Of a stretch of 45,300 nucleotides of DNA, positions 1 to 12,100 are shown in pieces. The first letter of the stretch is position 1. Every line of letters starts with the position of its first letter. The position numbers and the translations under genes are program-made. Source of the stretch: Myxococcales bacterium (GTDB taxonomy: Bacteria > Myxococcota_A > Polyangia > Haliangiales > Haliangiaceae); contig JAAEPE010000045.1 in NCBI GenBank assembly GCA_024222395.1, positions 1 through 45,300 of the forward strand, given 5' to 3'. The notes below the pieces were generated by a model. The model was given only the letters and a program-made list of their open reading frames with translations, did no database searches and was not told the DNA's origin.

Positions 1-270
1 CCCTACTTGCCCAGCGGTCTGCCTGTAGAAGAGCAGCAGCGGCCATCAGATGCCAAAGTGAGTAGCTCGGAGATTGCGTACGTTGAGATAGATGGGGTGA
101 TACCGATGACGCGAAAAGAGCGAGCGCAAGAAGAATACTCTGTACAAGAGCGTGCCGCGCAAGAACGTGCCACACAAGAGCGCGCCCGTGGAGGAAAAGG
201 TAGACGCTATGACCTGGTCGGCCGTGAAGCAAAAAAACGCCGTGCTCTACAAAGGAGAAGACTACGTGGT
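1..270 (+). pseudogene. Transposase fragment (ISKra4-like, family tentative), frameshifted
   Basis: The reading frame is already open at the window edge. It contains an AYVEIDGVIPMT segment, a charged linker rich in Glu, Arg and Gln, and then RGGKGRRYDLVGREA. This combination resembles the catalytic region of ISKra4-type transposases, from memory of the family. At 231-237 there is a run of seven A. Past it the conserved continuation NAVLYKGEDYVV is read only in the next frame, so one base appears to have been gained. Transposase similarity stops near 270, where a different gene fragment begins in a third frame. The result is a partial, disrupted transposase that cannot be made as one chain unless frameshifting occurs. 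ISLre2 is an alternative family. The rest of the element lies left of the window or is lost. Confidence 0.6.
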
Positions 271-683
271 TCTGGCGTTCGGTCGGGCACTCACAGAACG
301 GCTTCGTTGTGGACGGCTTCATGAATGAGGCCGCCAAGGCTGCTGGGCGAGACCCGTTGGAGTTTCGCCTCGACACCCAAATCTCTCGTCTCAGTGATAG
401 CAACGAGATCGAAGGCAGTCCGAGGCTCCGCAAAGTCATGGAGATGGCAGCAGAGAGGGCCGGGTGGGGGCGGGCACTTGCCGAAGGGCACGCTCATGGC
501 GTTTTCGACCGCTACCGGGTTGTGCGCATGAATGAGATGCCAGAGGTAGAGGCAATCATTGTCTTCTCGGGCGATGCACATGGCGCCGTGGGAGAGCCGG
601 CAACGCCACCGATTGCCGGAGCGGTGGCCGGTGCTCTTCTTGCGCTCACGGGCATCGCCCCGCGAAGTCTTCCGTTGGTGTGA
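270..683 (+). pseudogene. Molybdopterin-binding aldehyde/xanthine dehydrogenase-type subunit, decayed C-terminal fragment
   Basis: The frame running into the stop at 681-683 reads WRSVGHSQNGFVVDGFMNE and then AAGRDPLEFRL. These are typical of the large molybdopterin subunit of the isoquinoline 1-oxidoreductase/xanthine dehydrogenase family. The end GAVGEPATPPIAGAVAGAL followed by TGIAPRSLPL is the usual C-terminus. Family members have roughly 100 more residues between the segment ending in GHAHG and the segment RYRVVRMNEMPEVE. Here the two are joined directly and in frame, so an internal deletion has removed part of the cofactor-binding region. The 5' part is replaced by the transposase fragment, and no start codon with a ribosome site precedes it. 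I read it as a pseudogene of a periplasmic or cytoplasmic molybdenum hydroxylase. It converges on the SET gene 34 bp downstream. Confidence 0.8.
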
Positions 684-717
684 AGCCCGCTCTGAACGCC
701 GGGACTGAACTCGCAGA

Positions 718-1308
718 CTACGCGAGTTCCGAGAGCTCGGTCTGAGCGCGGCGCTCGTCGAGGCGGTCTGACTTGATGAGTGGTTGCAGCTTTGCCGGCA
801 CGTCGGAGATCTCAGCCGGATCAACGATGAGCCCAATGCACGCGCTATTGTTGCAATTGCAAGGCTCTGCAAGGTGGCCAGAGAAGGCGTAGTCGTAGGT
901 GAGCTCTTCACCAACCTCGATGTCGCGAAGTGCGGTCCACCATGCGTGAGGCTGGCCGGTCTTGGCATCGAGGTCTGTGGAGACTTCGGTGTTTGGGCCG
1001 CACGCGTGATTGATCCAGCGAGTCTGATCGATCAGGTCAAAGTAGCGATCAGGGGCTTCCTTCGCATCTTCGGCGTCCGAATAGACAAGGCTGTAGGTGT
1101 CATCGAACTCCTGGTCCTCGTGGTAGAGCACGCCGTCGCCGAAGACGAGCACATCGCCTGTCCTGAATGGGCGAAGCGCCACGATCCCGTAACCGTGAAT
1201 CTTGGATTGAACAACTTTGAGACCGTCGAGGCTTGGCATGGGGCTAGATACTCCGTCTGACGAGAGCGAGTCAAAGGGAAAGAGTGCCTCTCGTTTCTTT
1301 CGGGCCAC
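718..1308 (-). CDS. SET-domain protein (putative protein-lysine methyltransferase)
   Basis: The product has 196 residues. A glycine-rich SET entry (HGYGIVAL, about 38-45), the pseudoknot motif NHACGPN (100-106) and GEELTYDYAF (133-142) are all in the right order. A Cys cluster at C150, C152 and C157 resembles the post-SET zinc-binding cysteines. Known SET proteins transfer a methyl group from S-adenosylmethionine to lysine; the substrate here cannot be told. The chosen start is GTG at 1308, giving a basic N-terminus (ARKKRE). An ATG at 1239 is an alternative and would lengthen the divergent gap to pfkA from 38 to 107 bp. Neither start has a strong ribosome site. There is no signal peptide, so a cytoplasmic location is likely. 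The gene is transcribed away from pfkA and may share its control region. Confidence 0.85.
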   Translation of the reverse strand: MARKKREALFPFDSLSSDGVSSPMPSLDGLKVVQSKIHGYGIVALRPFRTGDVLVFGDGVLYHEDQEFDDTYSLVYSDAEDAKEAPDRYFDLIDQTRWINHACGPNTEVSTDLDAKTGQPHAWWTALRDIEVGEELTYDYAFSGHLAEPCNCNNSACIGLIVDPAEISDVPAKLQPLIKSDRLDERRAQTELSELA

Positions 1309-1346
1309 CTTGTCGCCTACCTGGCCTTTCGCCTACTGTCATAGGT

Positions 1347-2432
1347 ATGAGAAGACGCATCGGAATCCTGACGGGCGGCGGAGACTGCCCAGGTCTAAAT
1401 GCCGCCATTCGAGCCGTGGTGAAGCACGCCACCATAAGCCATGGATTCGAGGTGGTGGGCATTTGTGATGCGTTCAAGGGGCTCTACGAGTGCGATACGA
1501 TGCCTTTGCCCGTGCGCGCTGTGCGAGGCCTTCTCGACCGTGGTGGCACAATTCTCGGGTCCTCCAATCGGGCCAACCCCTTTGCATATCCAATAGTCGA
1601 CGCAAACAATGAAGAGACGGTTGTCGACGTGTCCGAGAAGTGCGCCGAGAACTACAGAGATTTGGGCATCGAGGGGCTCATCGTCGTCGGCGGGGACGGC
1701 ACCCAGGCGATCGCACACCAGATGATGGCGCTGGGAGTCGAGGTCGTTGGCATACCCAAGACCATCGACAATGACCTCGAGGCTACCGAGTACACCATTG
1801 GATATCAGACTGCTGTGAACATTGCGGTTGATGCCATTGATCGTCTGCACAGCACGGCAGAGAGCCACGACAGGATCATGATCTGCGAAGTCATGGGGCG
1901 GTACGCAGGATGGATCGCAATGAACGCTGGCATGTCTGCAGGGGCCGAGGCAATCCTGATTCCCGAGGTGGACTACGATGTAGAGAAAGTCATCGCTACG
2001 TTGCGACGTCGGCATAAATCGGACACGTCATTCTCAATCGTTGTTGTCGCGGAGGGAGCCAAGCCTCGTGGTGGCGAATTTTCGACCAGACAACAAGCAG
2101 ATGCGACACAGCAGGCGAGGCTCGGGGGCGCTGGAGACCACCTTGCACGACTCATCGAGGCACAGACGCCTTTCGATGTTCGGACCACTGTGCTTGGCCA
2201 CGTTCAGCGCGGGGGAACCCCCTCGGCATTCGATCGCCTCCTGGCAACTCGATTTGGCGTGGCCGCAGTAGAGTTGCTGGCGGCTGGACAATATGGGCGG
2301 GTAGCGGCATATCGCGGAGGTGAAATCGTAGACGTCGCGATGGAACAAGCGGTTGCCAAGCTCAAGCGGGTTCGCCCCGATGGCCCACTCGTCACGGCTG
2401 CCCAAGCCCTGGGCATAGAGCTGGGATTCTAG
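1347..2432 (+). CDS. pfkA: 6-phosphofructokinase, group with Gly104/Lys124 pattern
   Basis: The 361-residue protein phosphorylates fructose 6-phosphate in glycolysis. It begins with the phosphate-binding GILTGGGDCPGLNA (6-19). It has GGDGT at 115-119 and PKTIDND at 137-143, with D141 as the expected catalytic base. MGRYAGW and GHVQRGGTPSAFDR follow in the expected places. At the two positions that separate ATP from pyrophosphate enzymes (E. coli 104 and 124) it has Gly118 and Lys138. That mixed pattern is known from ATP-dependent enzymes of actinobacteria and from the plant and trypanosome type, so ATP is the likelier donor, though this is not certain. The ATG at 1347 puts the conserved GGG motif at the usual distance; an upstream in-frame ATG at 1284 lies inside the divergent SET gene. 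The gene ends 21 bp before a 162-bp repeat. Confidence 0.95.
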   Translation: MRRRIGILTGGGDCPGLNAAIRAVVKHATISHGFEVVGICDAFKGLYECDTMPLPVRAVRGLLDRGGTILGSSNRANPFAYPIVDANNEETVVDVSEKCAENYRDLGIEGLIVVGGDGTQAIAHQMMALGVEVVGIPKTIDNDLEATEYTIGYQTAVNIAVDAIDRLHSTAESHDRIMICEVMGRYAGWIAMNAGMSAGAEAILIPEVDYDVEKVIATLRRRHKSDTSFSIVVVAEGAKPRGGEFSTRQQADATQQARLGGAGDHLARLIEAQTPFDVRTTVLGHVQRGGTPSAFDRLLATRFGVAAVELLAAGQYGRVAAYRGGEIVDVAMEQAVAKLKRVRPDGPLVTAAQALGIELGF

Positions 2433-2453
2433 GTCCTTCGTGCGAAGTCCCGC

Positions 2454-2611
2454 CTAGACCGTCGAGCGAAAAGAATGACCGAGGATGGTGAGTTCTGGTT
2501 TTTCGAGTGCAAGGCGCGAATGAGGATTTTGCTGGGTCAAATGACGAAATGAGCAACGCTCCAATCGGGAAAGCAGGACCATCAGACCGATCATTGTTTA
2601 CGCTCGGCGGT

Positions 2612-2615
<4 letters not shown>
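2454..2615 (+). repeat. 162-bp MITE-like dispersed repeat, copy A
   Basis: This copy starts CTAGACCGTCGAGCG and ends with the imperfect complement CGCTCGGCGGTCTAG. About 28 bp at each end can pair, with three mismatches and one G-U. By eye it differs from copy B at 8 positions and from copy C at 3 internal positions. It fills the gap between convergent pfkA and the histidine kinase. The right-hand CTAG provides the kinase stop codon (2612-2614, minus strand). No transposase is encoded, so movement would need a helper element. A full-length RNA of either strand should fold on itself, which would suit a transcription terminator. Confidence 0.85.
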
Positions 2616-5383
<2,768 letters not shown>

Positions 5384-5394
5384 GAGGTACCTCT

Positions 5395-5428
5395 CTAGGA
5401 GAGTGTATGAAAAACACCAGTCTCCTAG
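5395..5428 (-). promoter_or_regulatory. Hairpin spanning the ABC transporter stop and the kinase leader
   Basis: CTAGGAG (5422-5428 read on the minus strand) and CTCCTAG (5395-5401) form a seven-pair outer stem. GTGT/ACAC form an inner stem around a loop rich in T. The transporter stop codon lies in the stem, and the kinase ribosome site begins just downstream. It lacks a terminal T-run, so it is more likely an intercistronic processing or attenuation structure than a terminator. The function is inferred. Confidence 0.4.
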
Positions 5429-7227
5429 TGGTCTCTAGAGAAACTCTGTTCCAATTTAGCGAAGACTCCGCCGCGAGCCAAGAGATCATCGTAGCCTCCT
5501 TCTTCTTCGACGATGCCATGGGCGAGTACGATGATCTTGTCTGCATTGCGGATCGTGGAGAGGCGGTGGGCGATGACCAGCGTGGTGCGCCCTTCCATAA
5601 GCGTGTCCAGGCCTGCTTCTATGATGGATTCGGTCTTGGGGTCGACGTGAGCTGTGGCCTCATCGAGGATCAGAATCTCTGGGTTGCGGACCAGGGAGCG
5701 GGCAAAGGCAATGAGCTGGCGTTCGCCAGCCGAGAGGTTTTCACCGCGGTCGGCCACCTGAGCATCGGCGCCATCGGCCAGGTCCTCAATAACCTTGTCT
5801 GCGCCGATTTGCGCGAGGGCTTGGTCGACTTCTGCATCCGACGCGCCCTGGTGCCCCAGCCGTACGTTGTCTCGAATGCTGCCGGCAAAGAGAAATACAT
5901 CTTGGTTGACAACAGTAATGCGCTTCCGCAGGTCTGCTGCGGGAATGCTGCGTATGTCCCTGCCACCGAGCGTAATTCGCCCGGAGTCGCACTCGTAGAG
6001 CCTAGCCAAGAGCTTGATGAGGGTGGATTTGCCTGAACCAGTAGAGCCAACCACGGCGATTTTCTGTCCTGGTTCCACCGTCAGATTCAGGCCATTCAAG
6101 ACTTGCTCGCCGATACGATAAGCAAAGGTGACCTCATTGAAGTCGATGGCGTAGCTTGCGTCGTCTTCGCCCTGCCTATCGCTTGCGCTTTCGAGAACGG
6201 GGGCATCGTCTTCCTCCGTGTCGAGTAGGCCGACAATGCGCTCTGCGGCCGCCATCGCCGACTGCATGACTGCATACTTGGCGCTGAAGTCTTTGATGGG
6301 AATGAAGAACTTATTTACGTATTCGATGAATGCGACAACGAGCCCCACAGTGATCGCACCCTCACCAATGCTAGCGCCTGAATGCCAGGCGATGGCAGCG
6401 GCCGAGCAAACGCCGATGGCCTCGACGATGGCGTACATGCTGGCGTCGGCACGGATTGATCCAGTGTAGGCCTCGCGGTACTCGGCGTTGATAGCTTCGT
6501 AGCTGGCGGCGGTGGCGCGTTCTCGGCAGAAGAGCTGTACGACCTTGATGCCGCTTAGATGCTCTTGTACGTGGCTGTTTATTGCCGCCAACTTGACCCG
6601 AATAAGCCGATACGAGGTGCGCATGAGCTTTCTAGAGTAGGCAACCAAGACGACGAGAATCGGTAGTGTGATGAAGGTGATGAGAGTGAGCGTGACGTTG
6701 AGGTAGAACATCATGGACACGATCGCAATTAGCCGAATTACATCGGCAATGAGCGTGATAACGCCACTTGCGAACATCTCGTTGATGCTCTCAATATCGT
6801 TTGTCATTCGAGTGAGGAGCCTGCCAACGGGGACTCGGTCAAAGAAGGCTAGGCGCCGAGTTAGAACATGCCTATAGGTCGCCATGCGCAAGCTGTGCAT
6901 GGACCTCTGTCCAACGAGTTGCAGCGCGTAGATTTGGGCGTAGGCGCACACCGCCTGCATTAGTACGAAGCTGACAAAGAGTAGGGCCAAGTCGCCGAGC
7001 CCAGATGTAATCTGATGAGCGATGTAGACATCGATCGCAAGGCTTAGCAAGTAGGGTTGGGCAAGCTCAAACGCGACCGTGACTGGGATGAGGAGTAGGG
7101 CGAGGCAGAGTAGGGCCCAGTGAGGTTTGACGTAGCGCCATAGCCTCAGCATGAGCCTACTATCGTAGGCCTTTCCGAGCACCTCTTCGTCTCGATGAGC
7201 GGACTTGTTCTTCGCTGGACTACTCAA
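5425..7227 (-). CDS. ABC exporter half-transporter with catalytic Glu and non-canonical signature (LSAGE)
   Basis: The product has 600 residues: a type IV exporter membrane domain in the first half with about six helices, then one ATPase domain. Walker A is GSTGSGKST and Walker B is ILILDEAT with the catalytic Glu. The switch His is in IAHRLST, but the signature is LSAGE instead of LSGGQ. The chosen start is TTG at 7227, which overlaps the stop of the upstream transporter gene and has GAGGGGGTG just before it. From there the protein reads through HRDEEVLGKAYDSRLM, a segment typical of this subfamily. Starts further upstream would lie within the upstream gene's coding region. It should pair with the 7220-9022 product as a heterodimeric exporter of lipids, drugs or peptides at the inner membrane. 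The substrate is unknown. Confidence 0.92.
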   Translation of the reverse strand: MSSPAKNKSAHRDEEVLGKAYDSRLMLRLWRYVKPHWALLCLALLLIPVTVAFELAQPYLLSLAIDVYIAHQITSGLGDLALLFVSFVLMQAVCAYAQIYALQLVGQRSMHSLRMATYRHVLTRRLAFFDRVPVGRLLTRMTNDIESINEMFASGVITLIADVIRLIAIVSMMFYLNVTLTLITFITLPILVVLVAYSRKLMRTSYRLIRVKLAAINSHVQEHLSGIKVVQLFCRERATAASYEAINAEYREAYTGSIRADASMYAIVEAIGVCSAAAIAWHSGASIGEGAITVGLVVAFIEYVNKFFIPIKDFSAKYAVMQSAMAAAERIVGLLDTEEDDAPVLESASDRQGEDDASYAIDFNEVTFAYRIGEQVLNGLNLTVEPGQKIAVVGSTGSGKSTLIKLLARLYECDSGRITLGGRDIRSIPAADLRKRITVVNQDVFLFAGSIRDNVRLGHQGASDAEVDQALAQIGADKVIEDLADGADAQVADRGENLSAGERQLIAFARSLVRNPEILILDEATAHVDPKTESIIEAGLDTLMEGRTTLVIAHRLSTIRNADKIIVLAHGIVEEEGGYDDLLARGGVFAKLEQSFSRDH

Positions 7228-9022
7228 CGAGCACCCCCTCGCGCAGTTGGGTGTCGTAGATTTCCGCGTAGACTCCGGCCTTGGCAAGCAGCTCCTCGTG
7301 TTTGCCAAGCTCCACGAGCTTGCCGCCTTCGAGCACAGCAATCTGATCTGCGCTACGCACAGCAGCCAGCCTGTGGGAGAGGATAATCGAGGTGCGGTCC
7401 TTCATCAGCTCGCCGAGGTGGGTGAGGATTTCTCTCTCGGTCTCCGCATCGACAGACGAGAGCGAATCGTCGAGCACGAGAACCTTGGGCTGGGTGGCCA
7501 AGGCTCGAGCGAGCGCCACTCGTTGGCGCTGTCCGCCTGATAGTGTAATGCCGCGTTCGCCGACGACCGTATCGAGGCCGTCGGGCAATGCGATGAGCTC
7601 GCGCGAGAGCCCCGCGTACCTCGCCGCTTCTTCGATGGCCCCCTGATAGCCCGCCTCGGTATTCGGCGGCAGAGGCCGACGGTCGACGCCAAAGCGAATG
7701 TTCTCGCCTATGGAGGTGGAGAATAGAAAGGCCTCTTGGGGGGCGAAACCGATGAGAGAACGCAAACTCTCAAGGGGGAGGGTATTGATGTCATGCCCGT
7801 CGAGAAAAATCTGCCCGTCGGAAACGCCATTTAGCCTTGGAAGTGCGGAGATGAGAGTGCTCTTTCCCGATCCTGTGCGGCCTACGATGGCCGTGGTTGT
7901 GCCTGGCGCCAGCCGTAGGCTGATGTCACTGAGAATTTCCCGCTCTCCCAGACTGAGGCTCAGATTACGGATCTCAACGTCACCTCGCGTCGACTCTGGG
8001 GCAAGAGCAGGGCTCTCACCATCCGCGATTTGCGGCTTGGTTTCTAGCACGACTGCAAGGCGCTCCCAGGACGCCCGCCCGCGCTGCAGTAGCGAAATCA
8101 TCCACCCCATGGCCAAGGTCGGCCACACTAGCGCTGCTAGATAGGCATTGAACTCGATGAGCTGGCCCAGGGTGATGTGTCCCTCAATTACCCGTCGGCC
8201 GCCGACAAAGAGCATCACCACGGTGCCGAGGGCGGCCACTGCCCCGAGGGTTGGAACGAGTTGCCCGCGCACTTTGGTGAGAGCCATATTGTGGTGCAGA
8301 AGTGCGGTCGATGACTTGGCGAAATTCTCGGCTCGGTTCTCTTCGAGGTTGTAGGACTTGATGATGGAAATGCCCGTGAGATCCTCTTGAATCGAGGAGG
8401 AGAGCGCGCCCAAGTGCGCCTGTACCTGCCGACTGCTCTTGTATATGCGCTTGCCGAAGCCAAGCCCAAGAATGACCATGCTTGGGTACGGCAAGAGTGC
8501 CCAGGCCGTGAGAACTGGGTCGACTTGCAGCATGAGCACGAGGGCCACAGTGACGAGAAAACTGGTATTGACGATGTTGAGCAGGCCGGGCCCCCAGAGC
8601 GCGCGCACCGTCTGCACATCGTTGGTCAGGCGGGACATGACATCGCCGGTGGTGTTCTCTCTGTAGTAGCCAGAGTCAAGCCCCAAGAGGTGACGAAATA
8701 CGATGGAGCGCAGATCGTACTCCGCCATGCGAGCTGCGTTGAAAAGCAAGACTCGCGACGCGATTCGTGTCCCGGCACCAACGATTGCGATGCCGATCAT
8801 CCACATCGCCAGAGGTGGCACCTGGCCCTCGGGATCCGGACCGATTAGCGCTTCGATGGTGTTGCCGAGCACCTTGGGTAGCGAGAGAGTGAGCCCGGCG
8901 GTGCATAGAAGCATGATGCACGCTGCCAGCACTCGGCTTCGATACGGACGCAGGAGGTGCCAGGGGCCGTTCGCGGCCAATTCCTCGGCTGTGCAACGCT
9001 CTAGACTGCCTTCAAAACTCAC
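7220..9022 (-). CDS. ABC exporter half-transporter with degenerate Walker B (Asp for Glu)
   Basis: The 600-residue product has an N-terminal membrane domain and a C-terminal ATPase domain with Walker A GRTGSGKST, canonical signature LSGGQRQR, and H-loop LSHRLAAV. Walker B reads VLVLDDSLSSVD, so Asp stands where the catalytic Glu normally is. This half would make a degenerate site together with the LSAGE signature of its partner, and lend its LSGGQ to the partner's active site, as in BmrCD, LmrCD and TM287/288. I chose GTG at 9022, where the protein begins VSFEGSLERCTAEEL. A TTG at 9103 would add 27 residues that look unlike the family. The coding sequences of the two transporters overlap by 8 bp, so translation is probably coupled. 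It is transcribed divergently from the giant TPR gene across 167 bp. Confidence 0.92.
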   Translation of the reverse strand: MSFEGSLERCTAEELAANGPWHLLRPYRSRVLAACIMLLCTAGLTLSLPKVLGNTIEALIGPDPEGQVPPLAMWMIGIAIVGAGTRIASRVLLFNAARMAEYDLRSIVFRHLLGLDSGYYRENTTGDVMSRLTNDVQTVRALWGPGLLNIVNTSFLVTVALVLMLQVDPVLTAWALLPYPSMVILGLGFGKRIYKSSRQVQAHLGALSSSIQEDLTGISIIKSYNLEENRAENFAKSSTALLHHNMALTKVRGQLVPTLGAVAALGTVVMLFVGGRRVIEGHITLGQLIEFNAYLAALVWPTLAMGWMISLLQRGRASWERLAVVLETKPQIADGESPALAPESTRGDVEIRNLSLSLGEREILSDISLRLAPGTTTAIVGRTGSGKSTLISALPRLNGVSDGQIFLDGHDINTLPLESLRSLIGFAPQEAFLFSTSIGENIRFGVDRRPLPPNTEAGYQGAIEEAARYAGLSRELIALPDGLDTVVGERGITLSGGQRQRVALARALATQPKVLVLDDSLSSVDAETEREILTHLGELMKDRTSIILSHRLAAVRSADQIAVLEGGKLVELGKHEELLAKAGVYAEIYDTQLREGVLVE

Positions 9023-9189
9023 CAAACGTACCCTGGCCCCAAGGTAACCTCCGATCCTCGCCGGCGCACGCACGGGGCGACAAGAACGACTCTCGGGGTG
9101 CAAAGCGGTACATCTTGCGATTCGCGAGTGAAATCTCGATTGACTGGGCGTTGTCTGCTACGCACGAGGCGCGATACATTTGACGGGAA
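9023..9189. promoter_or_regulatory. Divergent intergenic region, ABC operon / TPR gene
   Basis: These 167 bp should hold promoters for both directions. On the plus strand TTGTCT and ATACAT are 17 bp apart and end about a dozen bases before the TPR start, a weak match. GGGAA lies too close to the ATG for a normal ribosome site. I see no clear operator or repeat. Confidence 0.3.
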
Positions 9190-12100
9190 ATGGCCGAGTT
9201 TAGAGAGTACCTTGTCATGCTCCGCAGCGATCCCAGCGACTCACAGGCGCTTGCGGAATTGCAGAAGCTAGGACCAGCGGTTCTGGGCTCACCTGAGGCT
9301 GTGCTAGCGCTCGACGAAACCCGTCAACAACTTCGCGGCAAAGGGGCATCGGATACCGCGGTGAAGCTCTTTGACCTGGAGCTTGAACACGCGGAGGGCG
9401 AGCGTCAGGCCGCACTCCTTGTCGGCAAAGGGCAGGTGGTATTCGATGACTTGCTAAACGCGGACACCAGTCTTGAATGCATGACACTGGCACTGCGACT
9501 GCAGCCCGAGAACGAGCAAGTAAAAGCACAGCTCGAACACCTCGAACAGGTGAAGGTTCACTGGGAGCAAATCGTCGAGAAGTACATCGAGGAGGCGGAG
9601 GCGACAACCGAACCGACGCTTGCAGCGACACTCTACCGAGCTGCTGCCGAGACGTTTGCGCGCTACCAGCCTGGTGCAAGCGAGGTTGAGACATACCTGC
9701 GCAAGGCCATCGAAGTTGATGCCAAGAACTTTCGAGCGGCGCTACAGCTCGCCCGGTTGTTCGGCGATGCGGAGCGTTGGCAAGAGCTTCGCGACCTTCT
9801 GCAGAGCTGCGTCGAAGTTGCCGATAAACCCGATGTGCGTATCGCCTGCTGGGTGCGGCTGGCAGATCTGGCGCAAGGGCCCTTGGCCAATAACGAGCTT
9901 GCTGCTCACTCGATGCAACGAGTGGTGGCCGATGATCCGGGCAATGCTCGAGCACTCGCCTTTCTCGCGACCATGTACGAGGCACAGGAGAACTGGGCTG
10001 CCGCTGTGTCACTCTACGCCAACGCGCTGAAGAACAAGCGGCGCTCTGGTAGTGCCGAAACCGAGATCGACATGCTGATTCAAATTGGCATGCTGCACTG
10101 GCACAGGCTTGAGGATGCCGAAGCCGCCGAAGAGTACTTTGCTCGACTTCGCAAAATATCACCAGCACATCGAGTTCAACTAGACTTCTACAAGAAGTAC
10201 TACGTCCAGACCGAGCAGGCGGGCAAGCTCATGCAGCTCTACCGTCAAGCGCTTAAGAGTGTCGGCGATGCCGATCCTGAGCGCAAGCGCGAACTCATGG
10301 TTGAGCTCGCACAGCTCTCCGAGGGCAGCATGGACAACCCGGAGAAGGCGATCGATAGCTGGAAGAGCATCCTTCGTGCGGACCCAGAGAATATCGAAGC
10401 ATCCGAGTCACTGCGCCGCCTCTACGAGCGTACCGGGAAGTGGAACGCTCTTCTCGACCTCATCAAGGAACAGGTCGAAAAGCTCCCCGCCGATGACGCC
10501 GAAGGACGAGTGCATGGCCTACTCGAGGTCGTCGAGATCTATCGAGACCGTCTCAACCTAGACGTCATGGTCATCAATACCTACAACAGCATTCTCACGC
10601 TGGATGCTTCGAACCTCGACGTCATGGATGCTCTGGCAGAGAAATATCGCGAACTCGGGCGCTGGAACGATTTGATCGCTGTGCTCAGTCGGAAGGCTCA
10701 AGTCGAGACGGTCGAAGTAGAGATGCGAGCAGCGCTTCTCAGTGAAGTGGCGGCGCTGTGGATCGATCGCTTCGGAAACTATGCGCAAGCTATCAAGCCA
10801 TTAGAAGAACTCTTGTCGATGGATGCCTCCAACGCGGAGGCACTGACTCGACTCAAAGAGATTTACACTCGCCGAAGGCAGTGGCGCGCACTCATCGATT
10901 TGATGGGACGCGAAGCACTCTCGCTGGAGGACGATGCGAGGCGTGCGCACTACGGCAGCATGGCCGAGATCGCGGGGCAAAAGCTTGGTGACAGTCGGCT
11001 CGCTATCAATATCTGGAACCAGGTGCTCGAGCTGCCTGGCTCGACGACCGATCCGGACGATATCACACCTGATGCACCCGTGGCCTACGACGCGCTCTGT
11101 GCCCTCTACGAGCGAGAAAAGCGCTACCCGGCGTTGGTGGAAATGCTCGCCCGCAAACTGGCGCTCGCTGTGACTCCCGAGGCGGCTCTCCCGGTCCTCG
11201 AGAGGATGGGCAAGGTCTATGCCCACAAGCTCAAGGCACCTGTGCAGGCAGCTCGCGTCTATCAAGAAGTACTTGCGCTCAAACCAAATCATGGCAAGGC
11301 AGCTCGCGTTCTCAGGGAACTCTACGCCGCCGCCAAAGACTACGACGCATTGGAATCGCTCTACGGCGGAATGGGGCATTGGGACGACTTAGTCGAGGCA
11401 TACTTCTCGATCTCAGACAAATTCGAAGAGCGGGCCGATACGGTTGCACTTCTCGAGCGAGCGGGCCGAGTCGCTCAGGAGAATATCGGCAATCCAGATA
11501 ACATCGCCCGGGTCTACGAGCGCCTCCAGAGTGTGGAACCTAACCATCTAGGTGCTGCCCGAGCCTTGGTCCCGCTCTATCGGGATGCTGGCAAGTGGGC
11601 GCGTCTGCTTAGTATTCACGAGATCCTTCTCGACCACGCTGCCGACGATGAAAAGATGGGTCTCATCGAAGATATCCGAGTTCTCTGTGAGAACCGATTG
11701 GGGTCGAAATCGCTGGCCTTTCAGTGGACGGGGCGCGCTTACCAACTTGCTCCGGGGGATTCGGAACTGCTCTCAGAACTCAAGCGGCTCGGCGCTGAAG
11801 CGGATGCTTGGCAGGAGGTCTCAAGAATTCTCGACGAGCGGGTCTACGGTGACGATGCGAGCGAGGACGAACGCGTCGAACTATTCCGAGAATTGGGTGT
11901 TATCGCCGAGCAGAGACTGCACCAGTCCGACAAAGCACGCGAGTACTTCCAAGAAATCCTCAAGCTCCGGTCCGACGATCGGCAAGCGATGGATGCCCTC
12001 GAAGAATTGGCGATGCAGCACAGTGAGTGGCCTGCGCTTCTCGAGATTCTCCGCGAACGCGTGGCGTTGGGTGATGACACGGCGGAGAAGGTCGAGCTCC

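Noticed and set aside
1284..1346. Upstream ATG start for pfkA
   Set aside because: The extra 21 residues overlap the divergent SET gene and lack similarity to the family, whose N-terminus begins close to the GGG motif.
9215..10168. Minus-strand frame of 317 codons within the TPR gene
   Set aside because: Its composition is Arg/Pro/Ser-rich, as expected for the complement of a Glu/Leu-rich TPR gene.
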